Below the pieces are notes generated by a model that had not been told where the DNA came from, searched no databases, and saw only the letters and a program-made list of their open reading frames with translations. Below, piece after piece: positions 1 through 6,697 of a stretch of DNA of 16,856 nucleotides (position 1 is its first letter; every line of letters starts with the position of its first letter). Location: positions 1-16,856 of the forward strand of contig PJAB01001146.1 in assembly GCA_002887195.1 (NCBI GenBank), written 5' to 3'. Source of the DNA: Chrysochromulina parva. Taxonomy: Eukaryota; Haptophyta; Prymnesiales; Chrysochromulinaceae. A program made the translations under genes and the position numbers.

Positions 1-114
1 GTAACGGCCGGCGGTGCGGCCGGAACCCCCGATAAGCTCGAGGCGCGAGAGGCGGAGGCGGGCATGCGCAACGGCCGCGGCGAAGCCGACCTGGGAGCGC
101 AGCGTCGAGATCAT
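1..114 (-). CDS. N-terminal fragment of an unidentified protein, cut by the left window edge
   Basis: A minus-strand frame opens at the ATG complementary to 112-114 and stays open for 38 codons to base 1, where the window ends. An in-frame TGA lies at 121-123 just upstream, so this ATG is the first possible start unless there is splicing. The visible peptide begins MISTLRSQVGFAAAVAHA and goes on with an Arg/Leu-rich stretch and GGSGRTAGR. Codons nearly all end in G or C, matching the other genes here, which is the main reason to think it is real. No domain can be named from so short a piece. Confidence 0.4.
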   Translation of the reverse strand, partial: MISTLRSQVGFAAAVAHARLRLSRLELIGGSGRTAGRY

Positions 115-256
115 GAAGGATCAAATTTGGTAGGCGTTCACAGCCAATGTTTATAGTTCGACACCCAAGACACCGGACGTTCACACTGTCACAGTTACAA
201 GCAGCCAAGATTTTACAAAGTGGCTTCTACAGCGATGTACCGGTTCGTGTGTCTGT

Positions 257-342
257 CCCGTGTGTGTCCCGGCTCCCCCCGGTGTCTTTTTACCGGTACT
301 GTACGGTTAAAAAACACCGGGGGGAGCCGGGATACACGCGGG
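257..342. repeat. Long inverted repeat (hairpin, MITE-like)
   Basis: The left arm 257-295 and right arm 304-342 are reverse complements at 35 of 39 positions. They include an uninterrupted 19-bp stretch centred on CCCGGCTCCCCCCGG, around an 8-nt loop (GTACTGTA, 296-303). As RNA this would be a very stable hairpin, since two of the mismatches can pair as G-U. A diverged copy lies 150 bp away, which suggests a mobile or amplified element. I see no target-site duplication that I can support. Confidence 0.75.
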
Positions 343-417
343 TCGTGGCGTGGTCGTGCGCGCGTCGGTGAGTCGGTTCGATTCTGAGGTTCGTCTGTGT
401 GATGCGTTTCTGTGTGA

Positions 418-504
418 TGTGTGTCCCGGCTCCCCCCGGTATTTTTGAACTGTACGAGTATATGCCTGCCGCTCGCGAATGTACCGGTGTCTTTTTACCG
501 GTAC
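418..504. repeat. Second, rearranged copy of the inverted-repeat element
   Basis: Bases 418-440 repeat 261-283 exactly (23 nt), and 486-504 repeat 281-299 exactly (19 nt), but about 45 nt of other sequence separates the two blocks. The block 481-504 is itself a perfect small hairpin: GTACCGGT, loop GTCTTTTT, ACCGGTAC. The unit overlaps the first part of the open frame that continues into the gene at 556. That is one reason for starting the gene at the ATG rather than at the GTG at 421. Confidence 0.65.
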
Positions 505-555
505 CGTAGCGTGAGTTCACGAGCGTGGACGTCACTCGAGGAAAGAGGGCCGTGG

Positions 556-1800
556 ATGGCGTTGGTGTCGTCGCCGTCTGCCACGGCGCCTCTGGCAATT
601 GTACAGTGGACGCACACGCTCGTGATGAAGCCCATGCTGCTGCGTGCGCGCGAACAAATTTTACGTTCTTCGTTTGCAGAGCACCACGTCGTCTTGTCCT
701 CGTGTGGCAACTCGGAGCCGTGTTCAACACTGTTGCAGAAAGCCAAGCCACTTGTTGAGAACGTGACGTGCACCAACGCAGCCGATGTGGCAAACGCTTT
801 GCAGGCATTTTCGACCGTTCGAAGAGTATTCAAAGGCCGCTACAATGGTTTAGACATGGATGGCCCCGAGAATGGACCAGCACCGCCTTCGTCAGCGTCG
901 CCTCCATCCCGAGCGCCGCCTGCCCCAGGTGTGCACCCACTGGATGTCGGGCAGCGAGGATGGTGTTGGCACAGCTGTGACGCGCCGTACCTCCTCTGGT
1001 ATAGTCGGACTGGCCGTACACTACAGCATGTCCGATTCTTCTGGTTCCTGGAGTGGGATGTCGTGTGGACGGGCGACGTGACAACAGTCCTGTCAGCGTG
1101 GAGCGCTCTGTACGAGCCCTTTGACAACAAGACCAGGGTGGACGTGGTTAACCCGTCCAGATTCGTGAGCCAGGCCAACATGACAGACGTCTACTATGGC
1201 CGCCGGCTCCACAGCCACGATTTGCTATGTCCCGCCCCAGCGTGGGCTCCGCGCAACTGGGTGCATCGGCACAAACGCAACGAGACCCTCGTCCCGCACA
1301 CCCATGTGCATCGTTGCGTGACAGAAGTGTATAGAGTCACGCATCGCCTGCTCGGTGCCATGCTCAACTTCTCGCAAGAGCCGGAGGCGGCCATGTTCTG
1401 CGAGATGCGTGCAAGCTCTGTATGTGCTATGCACTCCTGGTGCACCATGAGATCGCTCTTTGATCGCGGCCGCCTGCATCTTTTTCACACCGCTAAGCGA
1501 CAGAACCAACTGATTGCAGATCTTGGCGCATTGGCCGCAGCTCCGTCGCTCAAGGAGATACACTGGGCGCGAAGTCGATGGGTATCCTCGTACGATAGAT
1601 ACAAAGGCAGCGTGCCAGATGACGCACTGCAAAGGCTCGATCGTCCGATGCTCTTCCATGCATACAAGTGGTTGCAGCCCAAGAACCTGCCCGCTTCACC
1701 TCAGGTGCCATCGTTTGCGCATCGGCTGCTCGAGCTGACCAGACCATTTGCGGAGCGGCTCTCCAACGGGACGTTACAACAAAGACACAACACACGATGA
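556..1800 (+). CDS. Putative glycosyltransferase-like luminal protein
   Basis: The frame is open from before 421, but the first ATG is at 556, giving 414 residues; the stop is TGA at 1798-1800. No named family is certain. The best landmark is WFLEWDVVWTGD (residues 163-174 from this start), preceded by CDAPYLLWY. This resembles the W-x-x-E-x-D-V-x-x-x-G block of uncharacterised algal proteins often regarded as GT-A-like glycosyltransferases, where the acidic pair would bind metal and sugar nucleotide. A Cys-containing block follows at about 283-297, then LFHAYKW near 366, like the HPxK-type ending of that group. There are six N-x-S/T sequons, which suits a Golgi or ER lumen location, yet no signal anchor is visible after 556. 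An upstream exon may therefore be missing. Residues about 100-125 are Pro/Ala/Ser-rich and could hide a frameshift or short intron. It is convergent with the desulfurase fusion downstream. Confidence 0.6.
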   Translation: MALVSSPSATAPLAIVQWTHTLVMKPMLLRAREQILRSSFAEHHVVLSSCGNSEPCSTLLQKAKPLVENVTCTNAADVANALQAFSTVRRVFKGRYNGLDMDGPENGPAPPSSASPPSRAPPAPGVHPLDVGQRGWCWHSCDAPYLLWYSRTGRTLQHVRFFWFLEWDVVWTGDVTTVLSAWSALYEPFDNKTRVDVVNPSRFVSQANMTDVYYGRRLHSHDLLCPAPAWAPRNWVHRHKRNETLVPHTHVHRCVTEVYRVTHRLLGAMLNFSQEPEAAMFCEMRASSVCAMHSWCTMRSLFDRGRLHLFHTAKRQNQLIADLGALAAAPSLKEIHWARSRWVSSYDRYKGSVPDDALQRLDRPMLFHAYKWLQPKNLPASPQVPSFAHRLLELTRPFAERLSNGTLQQRHNTR

Positions 1801-2150
1801 CGGACGGACGCGTTGGGGTTGGGTAGGCCAAGCCACGCCCAAATGATGTCGATGCAAAACAGCTTCATGAAGCTTTTTGCGGGTAACGGCTGACGCGCGG
1901 GTACTACTGTAACCTTACTCGGTTACTGCGGCAACGCGTAGATTGGGAAATTGGTACGGCACACGCTTTTTTGCAGTGTGATATCGCGAAAGAACTGGTG
2001 ATGATTGCGGCGTACAGCGGCGGTAGAGATACCCGGCGTACAGTAGTACGCAGTCAGAAGTTTGAAATCAGGGTATGAGGATTGTGTGCAAATCCAGATA
2101 TGAATCCCTCCCCTACCCCCTTGGGTAAATTCTCACTGAAACTCGAACTG
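1801..2150. other. Convergent 3' spacer
   Basis: This lies between the stop codons of the plus-strand gene (1800) and the minus-strand fusion (2151), so it should hold both 3' untranslated regions. It contains the stem-loop at 1854-1880, a TGTAA at 1908-1912 (the green-algal type of polyadenylation signal, 108 nt after the stop, but only a 5-mer), and a small hairpin GTAACC/GGTTAC at 1909-1926. No coding frame is supported. Confidence 0.5.
1854..1880 (+). terminator. 3'-UTR stem-loop with U-rich descending arm
   Basis: GCAAAA (1854-1859) pairs with TTTTGC (1875-1880). Between them, after one unpaired C, lies the perfect 14-nt palindrome AGCTTCATGAAGCT (1861-1874). The RNA would fold into a stem of about 11 pairs with a 4-nt loop, 54 nt after the stop codon at 1800. 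It could serve in 3' end formation or mRNA stability. Calling it a terminator is inference; eukaryotic Pol II genes do not need one of this form. Confidence 0.4.
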
Positions 2151-5100
2151 TCAACGCACGGCCCGCGCCTGAGCTACGCTCGCGACCACTATCGAGCCCA
2201 CGGAAAAGGCGACGCTGCCCAGCACGAGCAGCGCGCCGCTCGACGTCCACCCATCGCCGTACGGACCGGTGGCAACGCGAGTAACGAGATCGGCTGCGAG
2301 GTCGGCGGCCCACGTCGTCGGGCTCGTCGTCGTCGTCGACGCTGCTGTCGGCCTCGTCGTTGTCTGCGCCATTGTCACCGTCATCGTCATCTCGGCAGAC
2401 ACCGCGCTCGGCGCGGCTTCCAGCGCCCCCCCCTCGCCCGTCAGCGCTGACGCCGCGGCCTCGGGCGCTCCTGTGCCCTTGCTCTTCTTACCATCCTTGG
2501 TGCCCTTGAATCCCTTCTTACCCTCGTTAGGGCTCTTAAACCCCTTGCCACCGTGCGCGTGCGTCTTGCCGCCGACGCCCTCGCCGCTCACGAAGTTGCC
2601 GTCCGCGTCTAGCGAGCCGCTAAACCACTGGAGTGCCTTGAGGTCATCCGCAGCCGCATACGCGGCCTCAGCGGCCGCCGAGAGCTGCTGCTGCTGCTGC
2701 TGCGAGCAGCCGCGCCCGCCGCCCGCGAGGCGCCGGCGCGAGAGCGCGAGCGAGGCCGACCAGACGGCGCGCGCGTCGTACTGCCCGTGCGTCGCCTGCG
2801 CGCGGCGCGCGGCTGCCTCGTCCTCGATGCTCGGTGGCGAGATCGGCGGCGGCACGTGCGGGGGGCCAGCGATGCGCCCGTACGCCTCGCGGCGCAGGCG
2901 CATCAGGTCTTCGAACTCAGGCTCGAGCAGCGGGAGCATCGTGCGCAGCAACGACTGGAAGAGCGTCGGGAAGAGCGCCTCCTGCGTGGCGAGCAGGCAC
3001 TTGATGCGGTAGCGCTCCTTGGGGGCTTCAAAACATGCTGGGCACGTCTCCGAGACGATCGGCAGCCGGACCGACTCCGAAAAGGCCTCGGCCTCGTGCT
3101 CGCGCACGTACGCGAGCGGCCGGATGACCCGCAGGTCCTGTGCGTCGATCGTATAGTGTGCCTTCATCGAGCGGAGCGCGCCGTTGTGCATGGCCGACAT
3201 GAGGAAGGACTCGGCGAGATCGTCGAGATGCTGCGCCATGGCGAGCACATTGTACCCCTCGCGCCGCGCGGTCGCGTAGAGGACGCCGCGCTTCATACGC
3301 GAGCAGAACGAGCAGATGGACACGCGGTTGCCTTCTTTGGCCATGCACGGCTCGGCAATCTCGAGCAGCGGGTGCTTCTCGTAAAAATAGGGCAGCCCGA
3401 GCTTGGCGCAGTAGGGGATGAGGGGCGACGGGTCGAAACCGTCAGCGCCAGGGTCCACGGTGCAGGCGCCCAGCTCCCACTGGAATGGAGTGCGCTTCTG
3501 GAGCGCATGCAGGATGTGCAGCATGGCGAGCGAGTCCTTGCCGCCGCTCAGCCCGACGAGCACGCGGTCGCCGGGTCGAAGCATCCCGTACTGGAGGATG
3601 GCGCGAAGCACCCTGTTGGACAGCTTCGTGTCCGGGGTGGCCCAGCCCGAGCCCCCAGCGCCACCGCTGCTGCTCGCGCTGCCGACACCCTCGGCCACTG
3701 CTGCTGCCGCCGCGTCGGCAGCGTAGGCGGCTTCGGGATCCAAAAATGGATCGAAGCCCTCGCCGAGACTCGCGCCCACCGGGTCCGCGCCGCTGCCCTC
3801 GCCGCCGCCCTGGCCGCCGCCCTCCCGGGGGCCGTCTCGAGCACCGACGGCGCTCGGCACTGGAGCCGGTGGGCACGCGAGCTGCGCATCTGCCCGCGCA
3901 AAGGCGGGTGGCTCGAAGGGGGCGCGCGCGACGGGGATCACCCCGCGGTGCATCGCGGCCGCCTCACCTGGAAGGAGAAACCAACGGAGACGGGCGCCCT
4001 CGGGAGATAGCATCTCCGCGAGGGTCTGGCCAGCAAGGGGTGCCCCCGTGTTTCGTCGCATCTCCGAGGACGCAATCTTGGCAAGCGCGTGCGCCTCGGC
4101 CAGGGCGGCCTCGAAGCGGGCGGCCTGCGCGGCGGCCGCGCTCCCCTCGCCGCCCGTCCCGGCGCGCGGCATCGAAGGCTGCCCCTCTGCCCTCTTCCAG
4201 CTCAACGCTCCCTCAGCGTACGAGATGCCACCGAGCCACGCGCGCGGCGGGCGGCGCTGGTGCACGTGGCGCCACTCGGCGGTGCGTGCGTCGCACAAGT
4301 ACTGCGGCAGCAGCTTCCACCCGTGCTCCGCGACAAAGTGGACGGCGTCGAGCACGTAACGTACTTGCTGCGCGTCGGCAAAATAAGGTAGGGAGAGGCG
4401 CACGTAGCCGGGGCGCAGCAGCTCGTTGTCCTCCTTCTTGACCAGCTGCGCCTCGAAGGCGTCCGAGAGCGTGCCGTCGATGCCGAGCAACTGCTGCGAG
4501 TACGGCCCGGCGCACATGCAGCCGCCGCGCGCCTGGATCCCGAAGAGGTCATTGAGCAGCGCGACCACGTAGTTGTGGTGCAGAAGCAGCGGGCCGCCGC
4601 CGCCGCTCATGCCGCCGGCCGTGCCGTCCGTGACGCGGAAGGCGAGGGCGAAGATGGGCAGCCGCTTTGCCGTCGGGTGGCCAAGGATGGCGATGCGCGG
4701 ATGGCGACCCCACGCGGCACGGCATGCGCCCAGGAGCGCGCCATCGGCACGTGCGATCGCGGGCGCGCCAACGGCCTTCTGAAGCTGCAGCACGAGGCCG
4801 GCGCGGATGGCGCCCACGATGCTCGGAGTCCCACCCTCCTCGCGCTCCTCGTCGTTCTTGAGGTACACGTGCCGCTCCCGCGACACGTAGAAGACGGTGC
4901 CCCCGCCCGGGCACGTCGAGATGCCGCGCGTCGCGAGCGCCTTCTTGTACACGAGGACGCCTGCCGCCTGTGGCCCGCCCGCGAACTTGTGCGGCGAGAA
5001 GAAGAGGGCGTCCTTGGCGATCAGGCTCGCGCGCTCCGCGTCCTCGTGCGGTGGGTTCATCGCCAGCCCGATCGCGTACGGCGCCGCCGACGCGTAATCC

Positions 5101-5831
5101 CAGACGGCGAGGGCACCATGCGTGTGCAGCAACGCAGTGATCGCATCCACGTCAGAGAGGATGCCGGTGACGTTGGAGGCGGCTGAGAAGGCGCCGACGC
5201 GCAGTGGCCGGTGCGCGTGCGCGCGCAGCGCCGCCTCGAGCGCGTGCAGGTCCACGCCGCCCGCCGCCGCCTCGCCGATGCTCACGACGTCCGCGACGCT
5301 CTCACGCCACGGCAGCAGGTTGGAGTGGTGCTCATAGGGGCCGACGAAGACGACAGGCCGCTGCGCCTCGGGCAGCGCGTGCGCGGCAGCGCGCGCCTCG
5401 GGCGTGGGCGCGAGCAGCCCGAGCATCGCCACCAGCCGGTTGGCACCCGCCGTCGCGCCCGAGCCCGCGAAGAGCACCCTGTCCGCATTCTTGCCGCGGT
5501 CGTTGCACCGCAGGTAGTTTTTGATCATGACGCGCGCCTCGGCGACAAAGTCGCTCGACTGGCGGCCCGTCTTGGTTGTTGACGTGTGCGTGTTGCCGTA
5601 CGTGGGCAGGATCGCCTCGCGCACGTAGTCCTCGATGAAGGCGAGCGCCCGGCCCGAGGCGGTATAGTCTGCGTAGACGAGCGGCCGCAGCCCAAAGGCC
5701 GTCTGCGACTGCAGATCGCGCCCGAGCTCGTTGGCGCGGATGTAGCCGAAGAGTGGCGCGTCCGACGGGTGGTGGTGCGTCTCGGCCGTCTCGTCCTCGG
5801 TGGCCGACGGGTTTCCTTCGATGCTACTCAT
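2151..5831 (-). CDS. Class V PLP cysteine-desulfurase-like enzyme fused to a TtcA-like PP-loop sulfurtransferase
   Basis: A single 1226-residue frame. Residues about 51-510 are a class V aminotransferase fold: YADYTASGR at 53-61, EHHSNLLPW at 167-175 (as in SufS/CsdA), WDYASAAPY near 244-252 with the PLP-ring Asp245, SPHKF with the Schiff-base Lys282, and GGCMCAGPYS, where Cys440 aligns with the SufS persulfide cysteine. Residues about 510-735 are a linker, partly Ala/Gly-rich. Residues about 736-985 are a PP-loop ATPase of the TtcA/CTU1 type: SGGKDS at 762-767 binds ATP, QHLDD lies at 867-871, CSFC (Cys840, Cys843) and CPAC (Cys930, Cys933) match the iron-sulfur or zinc cysteines. The likely job is to take sulfur from cysteine and insert it into an adenylated RNA base. 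Residues 1000-1226 are low complexity, including Q6, KGFK-type Lys/Gly repeats and a final hydrophobic segment at about 1199-1218. The start at 5831 gives a full N-terminus. Substrate and compartment are unknown; no clear transit peptide is seen. Confidence 0.9.
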   Translation of the reverse strand: MSSIEGNPSATEDETAETHHHPSDAPLFGYIRANELGRDLQSQTAFGLRPLVYADYTASGRALAFIEDYVREAILPTYGNTHTSTTKTGRQSSDFVAEARVMIKNYLRCNDRGKNADRVLFAGSGATAGANRLVAMLGLLAPTPEARAAAHALPEAQRPVVFVGPYEHHSNLLPWRESVADVVSIGEAAAGGVDLHALEAALRAHAHRPLRVGAFSAASNVTGILSDVDAITALLHTHGALAVWDYASAAPYAIGLAMNPPHEDAERASLIAKDALFFSPHKFAGGPQAAGVLVYKKALATRGISTCPGGGTVFYVSRERHVYLKNDEEREEGGTPSIVGAIRAGLVLQLQKAVGAPAIARADGALLGACRAAWGRHPRIAILGHPTAKRLPIFALAFRVTDGTAGGMSGGGGPLLLHHNYVVALLNDLFGIQARGGCMCAGPYSQQLLGIDGTLSDAFEAQLVKKEDNELLRPGYVRLSLPYFADAQQVRYVLDAVHFVAEHGWKLLPQYLCDARTAEWRHVHQRRPPRAWLGGISYAEGALSWKRAEGQPSMPRAGTGGEGSAAAAQAARFEAALAEAHALAKIASSEMRRNTGAPLAGQTLAEMLSPEGARLRWFLLPGEAAAMHRGVIPVARAPFEPPAFARADAQLACPPAPVPSAVGARDGPREGGGQGGGEGSGADPVGASLGEGFDPFLDPEAAYAADAAAAAVAEGVGSASSSGGAGGSGWATPDTKLSNRVLRAILQYGMLRPGDRVLVGLSGGKDSLAMLHILHALQKRTPFQWELGACTVDPGADGFDPSPLIPYCAKLGLPYFYEKHPLLEIAEPCMAKEGNRVSICSFCSRMKRGVLYATARREGYNVLAMAQHLDDLAESFLMSAMHNGALRSMKAHYTIDAQDLRVIRPLAYVREHEAEAFSESVRLPIVSETCPACFEAPKERYRIKCLLATQEALFPTLFQSLLRTMLPLLEPEFEDLMRLRREAYGRIAGPPHVPPPISPPSIEDEAAARRAQATHGQYDARAVWSASLALSRRRLAGGGRGCSQQQQQQLSAAAEAAYAAADDLKALQWFSGSLDADGNFVSGEGVGGKTHAHGGKGFKSPNEGKKGFKGTKDGKKSKGTGAPEAAASALTGEGGALEAAPSAVSAEMTMTVTMAQTTTRPTAASTTTTSPTTWAADLAADLVTRVATGPYGDGWTSSGALLVLGSVAFSVGSIVVASVAQARAVR
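2685..2702 (-). repeat. CTG/CAG trinucleotide run coding for polyglutamine
   Basis: Six CTG units on the plus strand read as CAG on the coding strand and encode six Gln at residues 1044-1049 of the fusion protein, in its low-complexity C-terminal tail. The pure triplet suggests length variation between strains. Confidence 0.8.
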
Positions 5832-5838
5832 CCAGAGG

Positions 5839-5898
5839 CACGCGTCAACTCACGCGACAGGGCACGCGACAACACACGCGACACTTCACGCGACCGTC
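5839..5898. repeat. Five tandem 12-bp CACGCGAC repeats
   Basis: Five consecutive 12-bp units start at 5839, 5851, 5863, 5875 and 5887. Each begins CACGCGAC (the first has CACGCGTC) and then has four variable bases. The array begins 8 bp upstream of the ATG of the desulfurase fusion and so lies in its 5' leader or core promoter. The conserved 8 bp plus variable 4 bp look more like repeated binding sites than a plain microsatellite. Confidence 0.7.
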
Positions 5899-6069
5899 GT
5901 CGGCAAACTAGATTCGACAAACAGTTTCGTCGCGAATCCCCCGCGCCCTTACAAAGAGGGGGAAGGAACCCTTTCGCTCGTCCTCGTCCTCGTCCTCTCC
6001 TCTTCTTAGGAGCGCTTCCTAGTGCAGATGGAATCACAAATTGGTGGTGCCGCTGACTGCCGCTCACGC

Positions 6070-6095
6070 GGGGGAGGGAGGGGGGGGAAGGGGGG
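6070..6095 (+). promoter_or_regulatory. Putative G-quadruplex tract
   Basis: Four guanine runs (5, 3, 8 and 6 G) are separated by only A, A and AA. This fits the usual intramolecular G-quadruplex pattern with very short loops. It sits about 240 bp upstream of the minus-strand gene start and about 600 bp upstream of the receptor start. Confidence 0.55.
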
Positions 6096-6486
6096 CCTGT
6101 TTTTCGATGCATTTGACGCATTTGAACATGCACTTGACGGACTTGACGCTTTTCGGAAAGTCGAGGTGTGACAAGCCGGATGTGAGTGTGAACCCAACGT
6201 GAAATTATTCGCGAGACTCCTGCGAGCCCGCACGATGAGCACGCATGTATGCGCGCGCAAACGCGTTCGCGTTCGCGTGCGCGCTGCGCTACGCGCGTGA
6301 ATGGCCTCTGTGCATGCGGTAGCCCATCTAACGTTCAGTCTTTCCCCTCCATGCCCCTCTTAGCTCTTTCTCCCCTCTTTTTTTTTCTTTTTTATTATCG
6401 TTCGACCAGCACGGGGAAAAAGCCACTTCCGTGCCACGAGGTACTCGACCTCAGGCGTCGATCGACGTCGGAAACCATCTAGGGAG

Positions 6487-6494
6487 TATATAAT
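6487..6494 (+). promoter_or_regulatory. TATA box candidate for the receptor gene
   Basis: TATATAAT stands out in an otherwise GC-rich genome, about 200 bp upstream of the first ATG of the receptor frame (6698) and 510 bp upstream of the ATG in front of its signal-peptide-like segment (7001). A transcription start about 30 bp downstream would give a leader of roughly 180 nt or more. Confidence 0.4.
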
Positions 6495-6697
6495 TTGTAT
6501 ATTCATTATTGTAACTTTGAACAGCTATGTTCCCTGCCAATTTTGGCGGGACCCCTGAGTTGCGGTGTGCGAACACCATAGCGGTTCCGGTATAGGAAGA
6601 CGCTTTCGTGTCGCCCGCGAATGTTTCGCATGTAAAGTTGACCGCAGTCCGTTCTATTAATAAGTACGTGGAAGAAATCTTAACATATAAGTTCAAG

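Larger units (their letters stand above)
115..555. other. 5' spacer carrying inverted-repeat elements
   Basis: This lies between the divergently oriented minus-strand fragment (start at 114) and the plus-strand gene whose first ATG is at 556. Apart from the two related inverted-repeat units described separately (257-342 and 418-504) and a further GTACCGGT at 237-244, I see no gene. Short frames here have no coding-like composition. It presumably holds both promoters, but I find no clear TATA box. Confidence 0.5.
5832..6697. promoter_or_regulatory. Divergent promoter region between the desulfurase fusion and the receptor
   Basis: This 866-bp spacer separates two head-to-head genes. From left to right it holds a 12-bp tandem repeat (5839-5898), a (TCCTCG)n tract near 5976-6000, a run of guanine tracts (6070-6095), TTGAC boxes at 6113, 6134 and 6143 with a TTGAA at 6122, a CG-rich alternating purine-pyrimidine stretch (about 6247-6298), a pyrimidine-rich tract (about 6366-6394) and a TATA box (6487-6494). 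Composition becomes AT-rich from about 6480 to 6690. Several short frames exist, but none has coding character. Assigning these elements to one or both genes is inference. Confidence 0.5.

Noticed and set aside
366..396. tRNA T-arm-like sequence (GGTTCGATTC)
   Set aside because: No acceptor or anticodon stem can be built upstream; the needed 70 nt are occupied by the inverted repeat.
421..555. GTG start at 421 for the glycosyltransferase-like gene
   Set aside because: Nuclear eukaryotic genes rarely start with GTG, and this part overlaps the repeat copy at 418-504; the first ATG is at 556.
525..758. Alternative plus frame inside the glycosyltransferase-like gene
   Set aside because: It ends after 77 codons, while the chosen frame continues into the conserved WFLEWDV block. 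A frameshift cannot be fully excluded without cDNA.
2787..4010. Plus-strand 407-codon frame opposite the PP-loop region
   Set aside because: Arg/Ala/Gly-rich antisense of a gene with clear catalytic motifs; typical GC-rich shadow.
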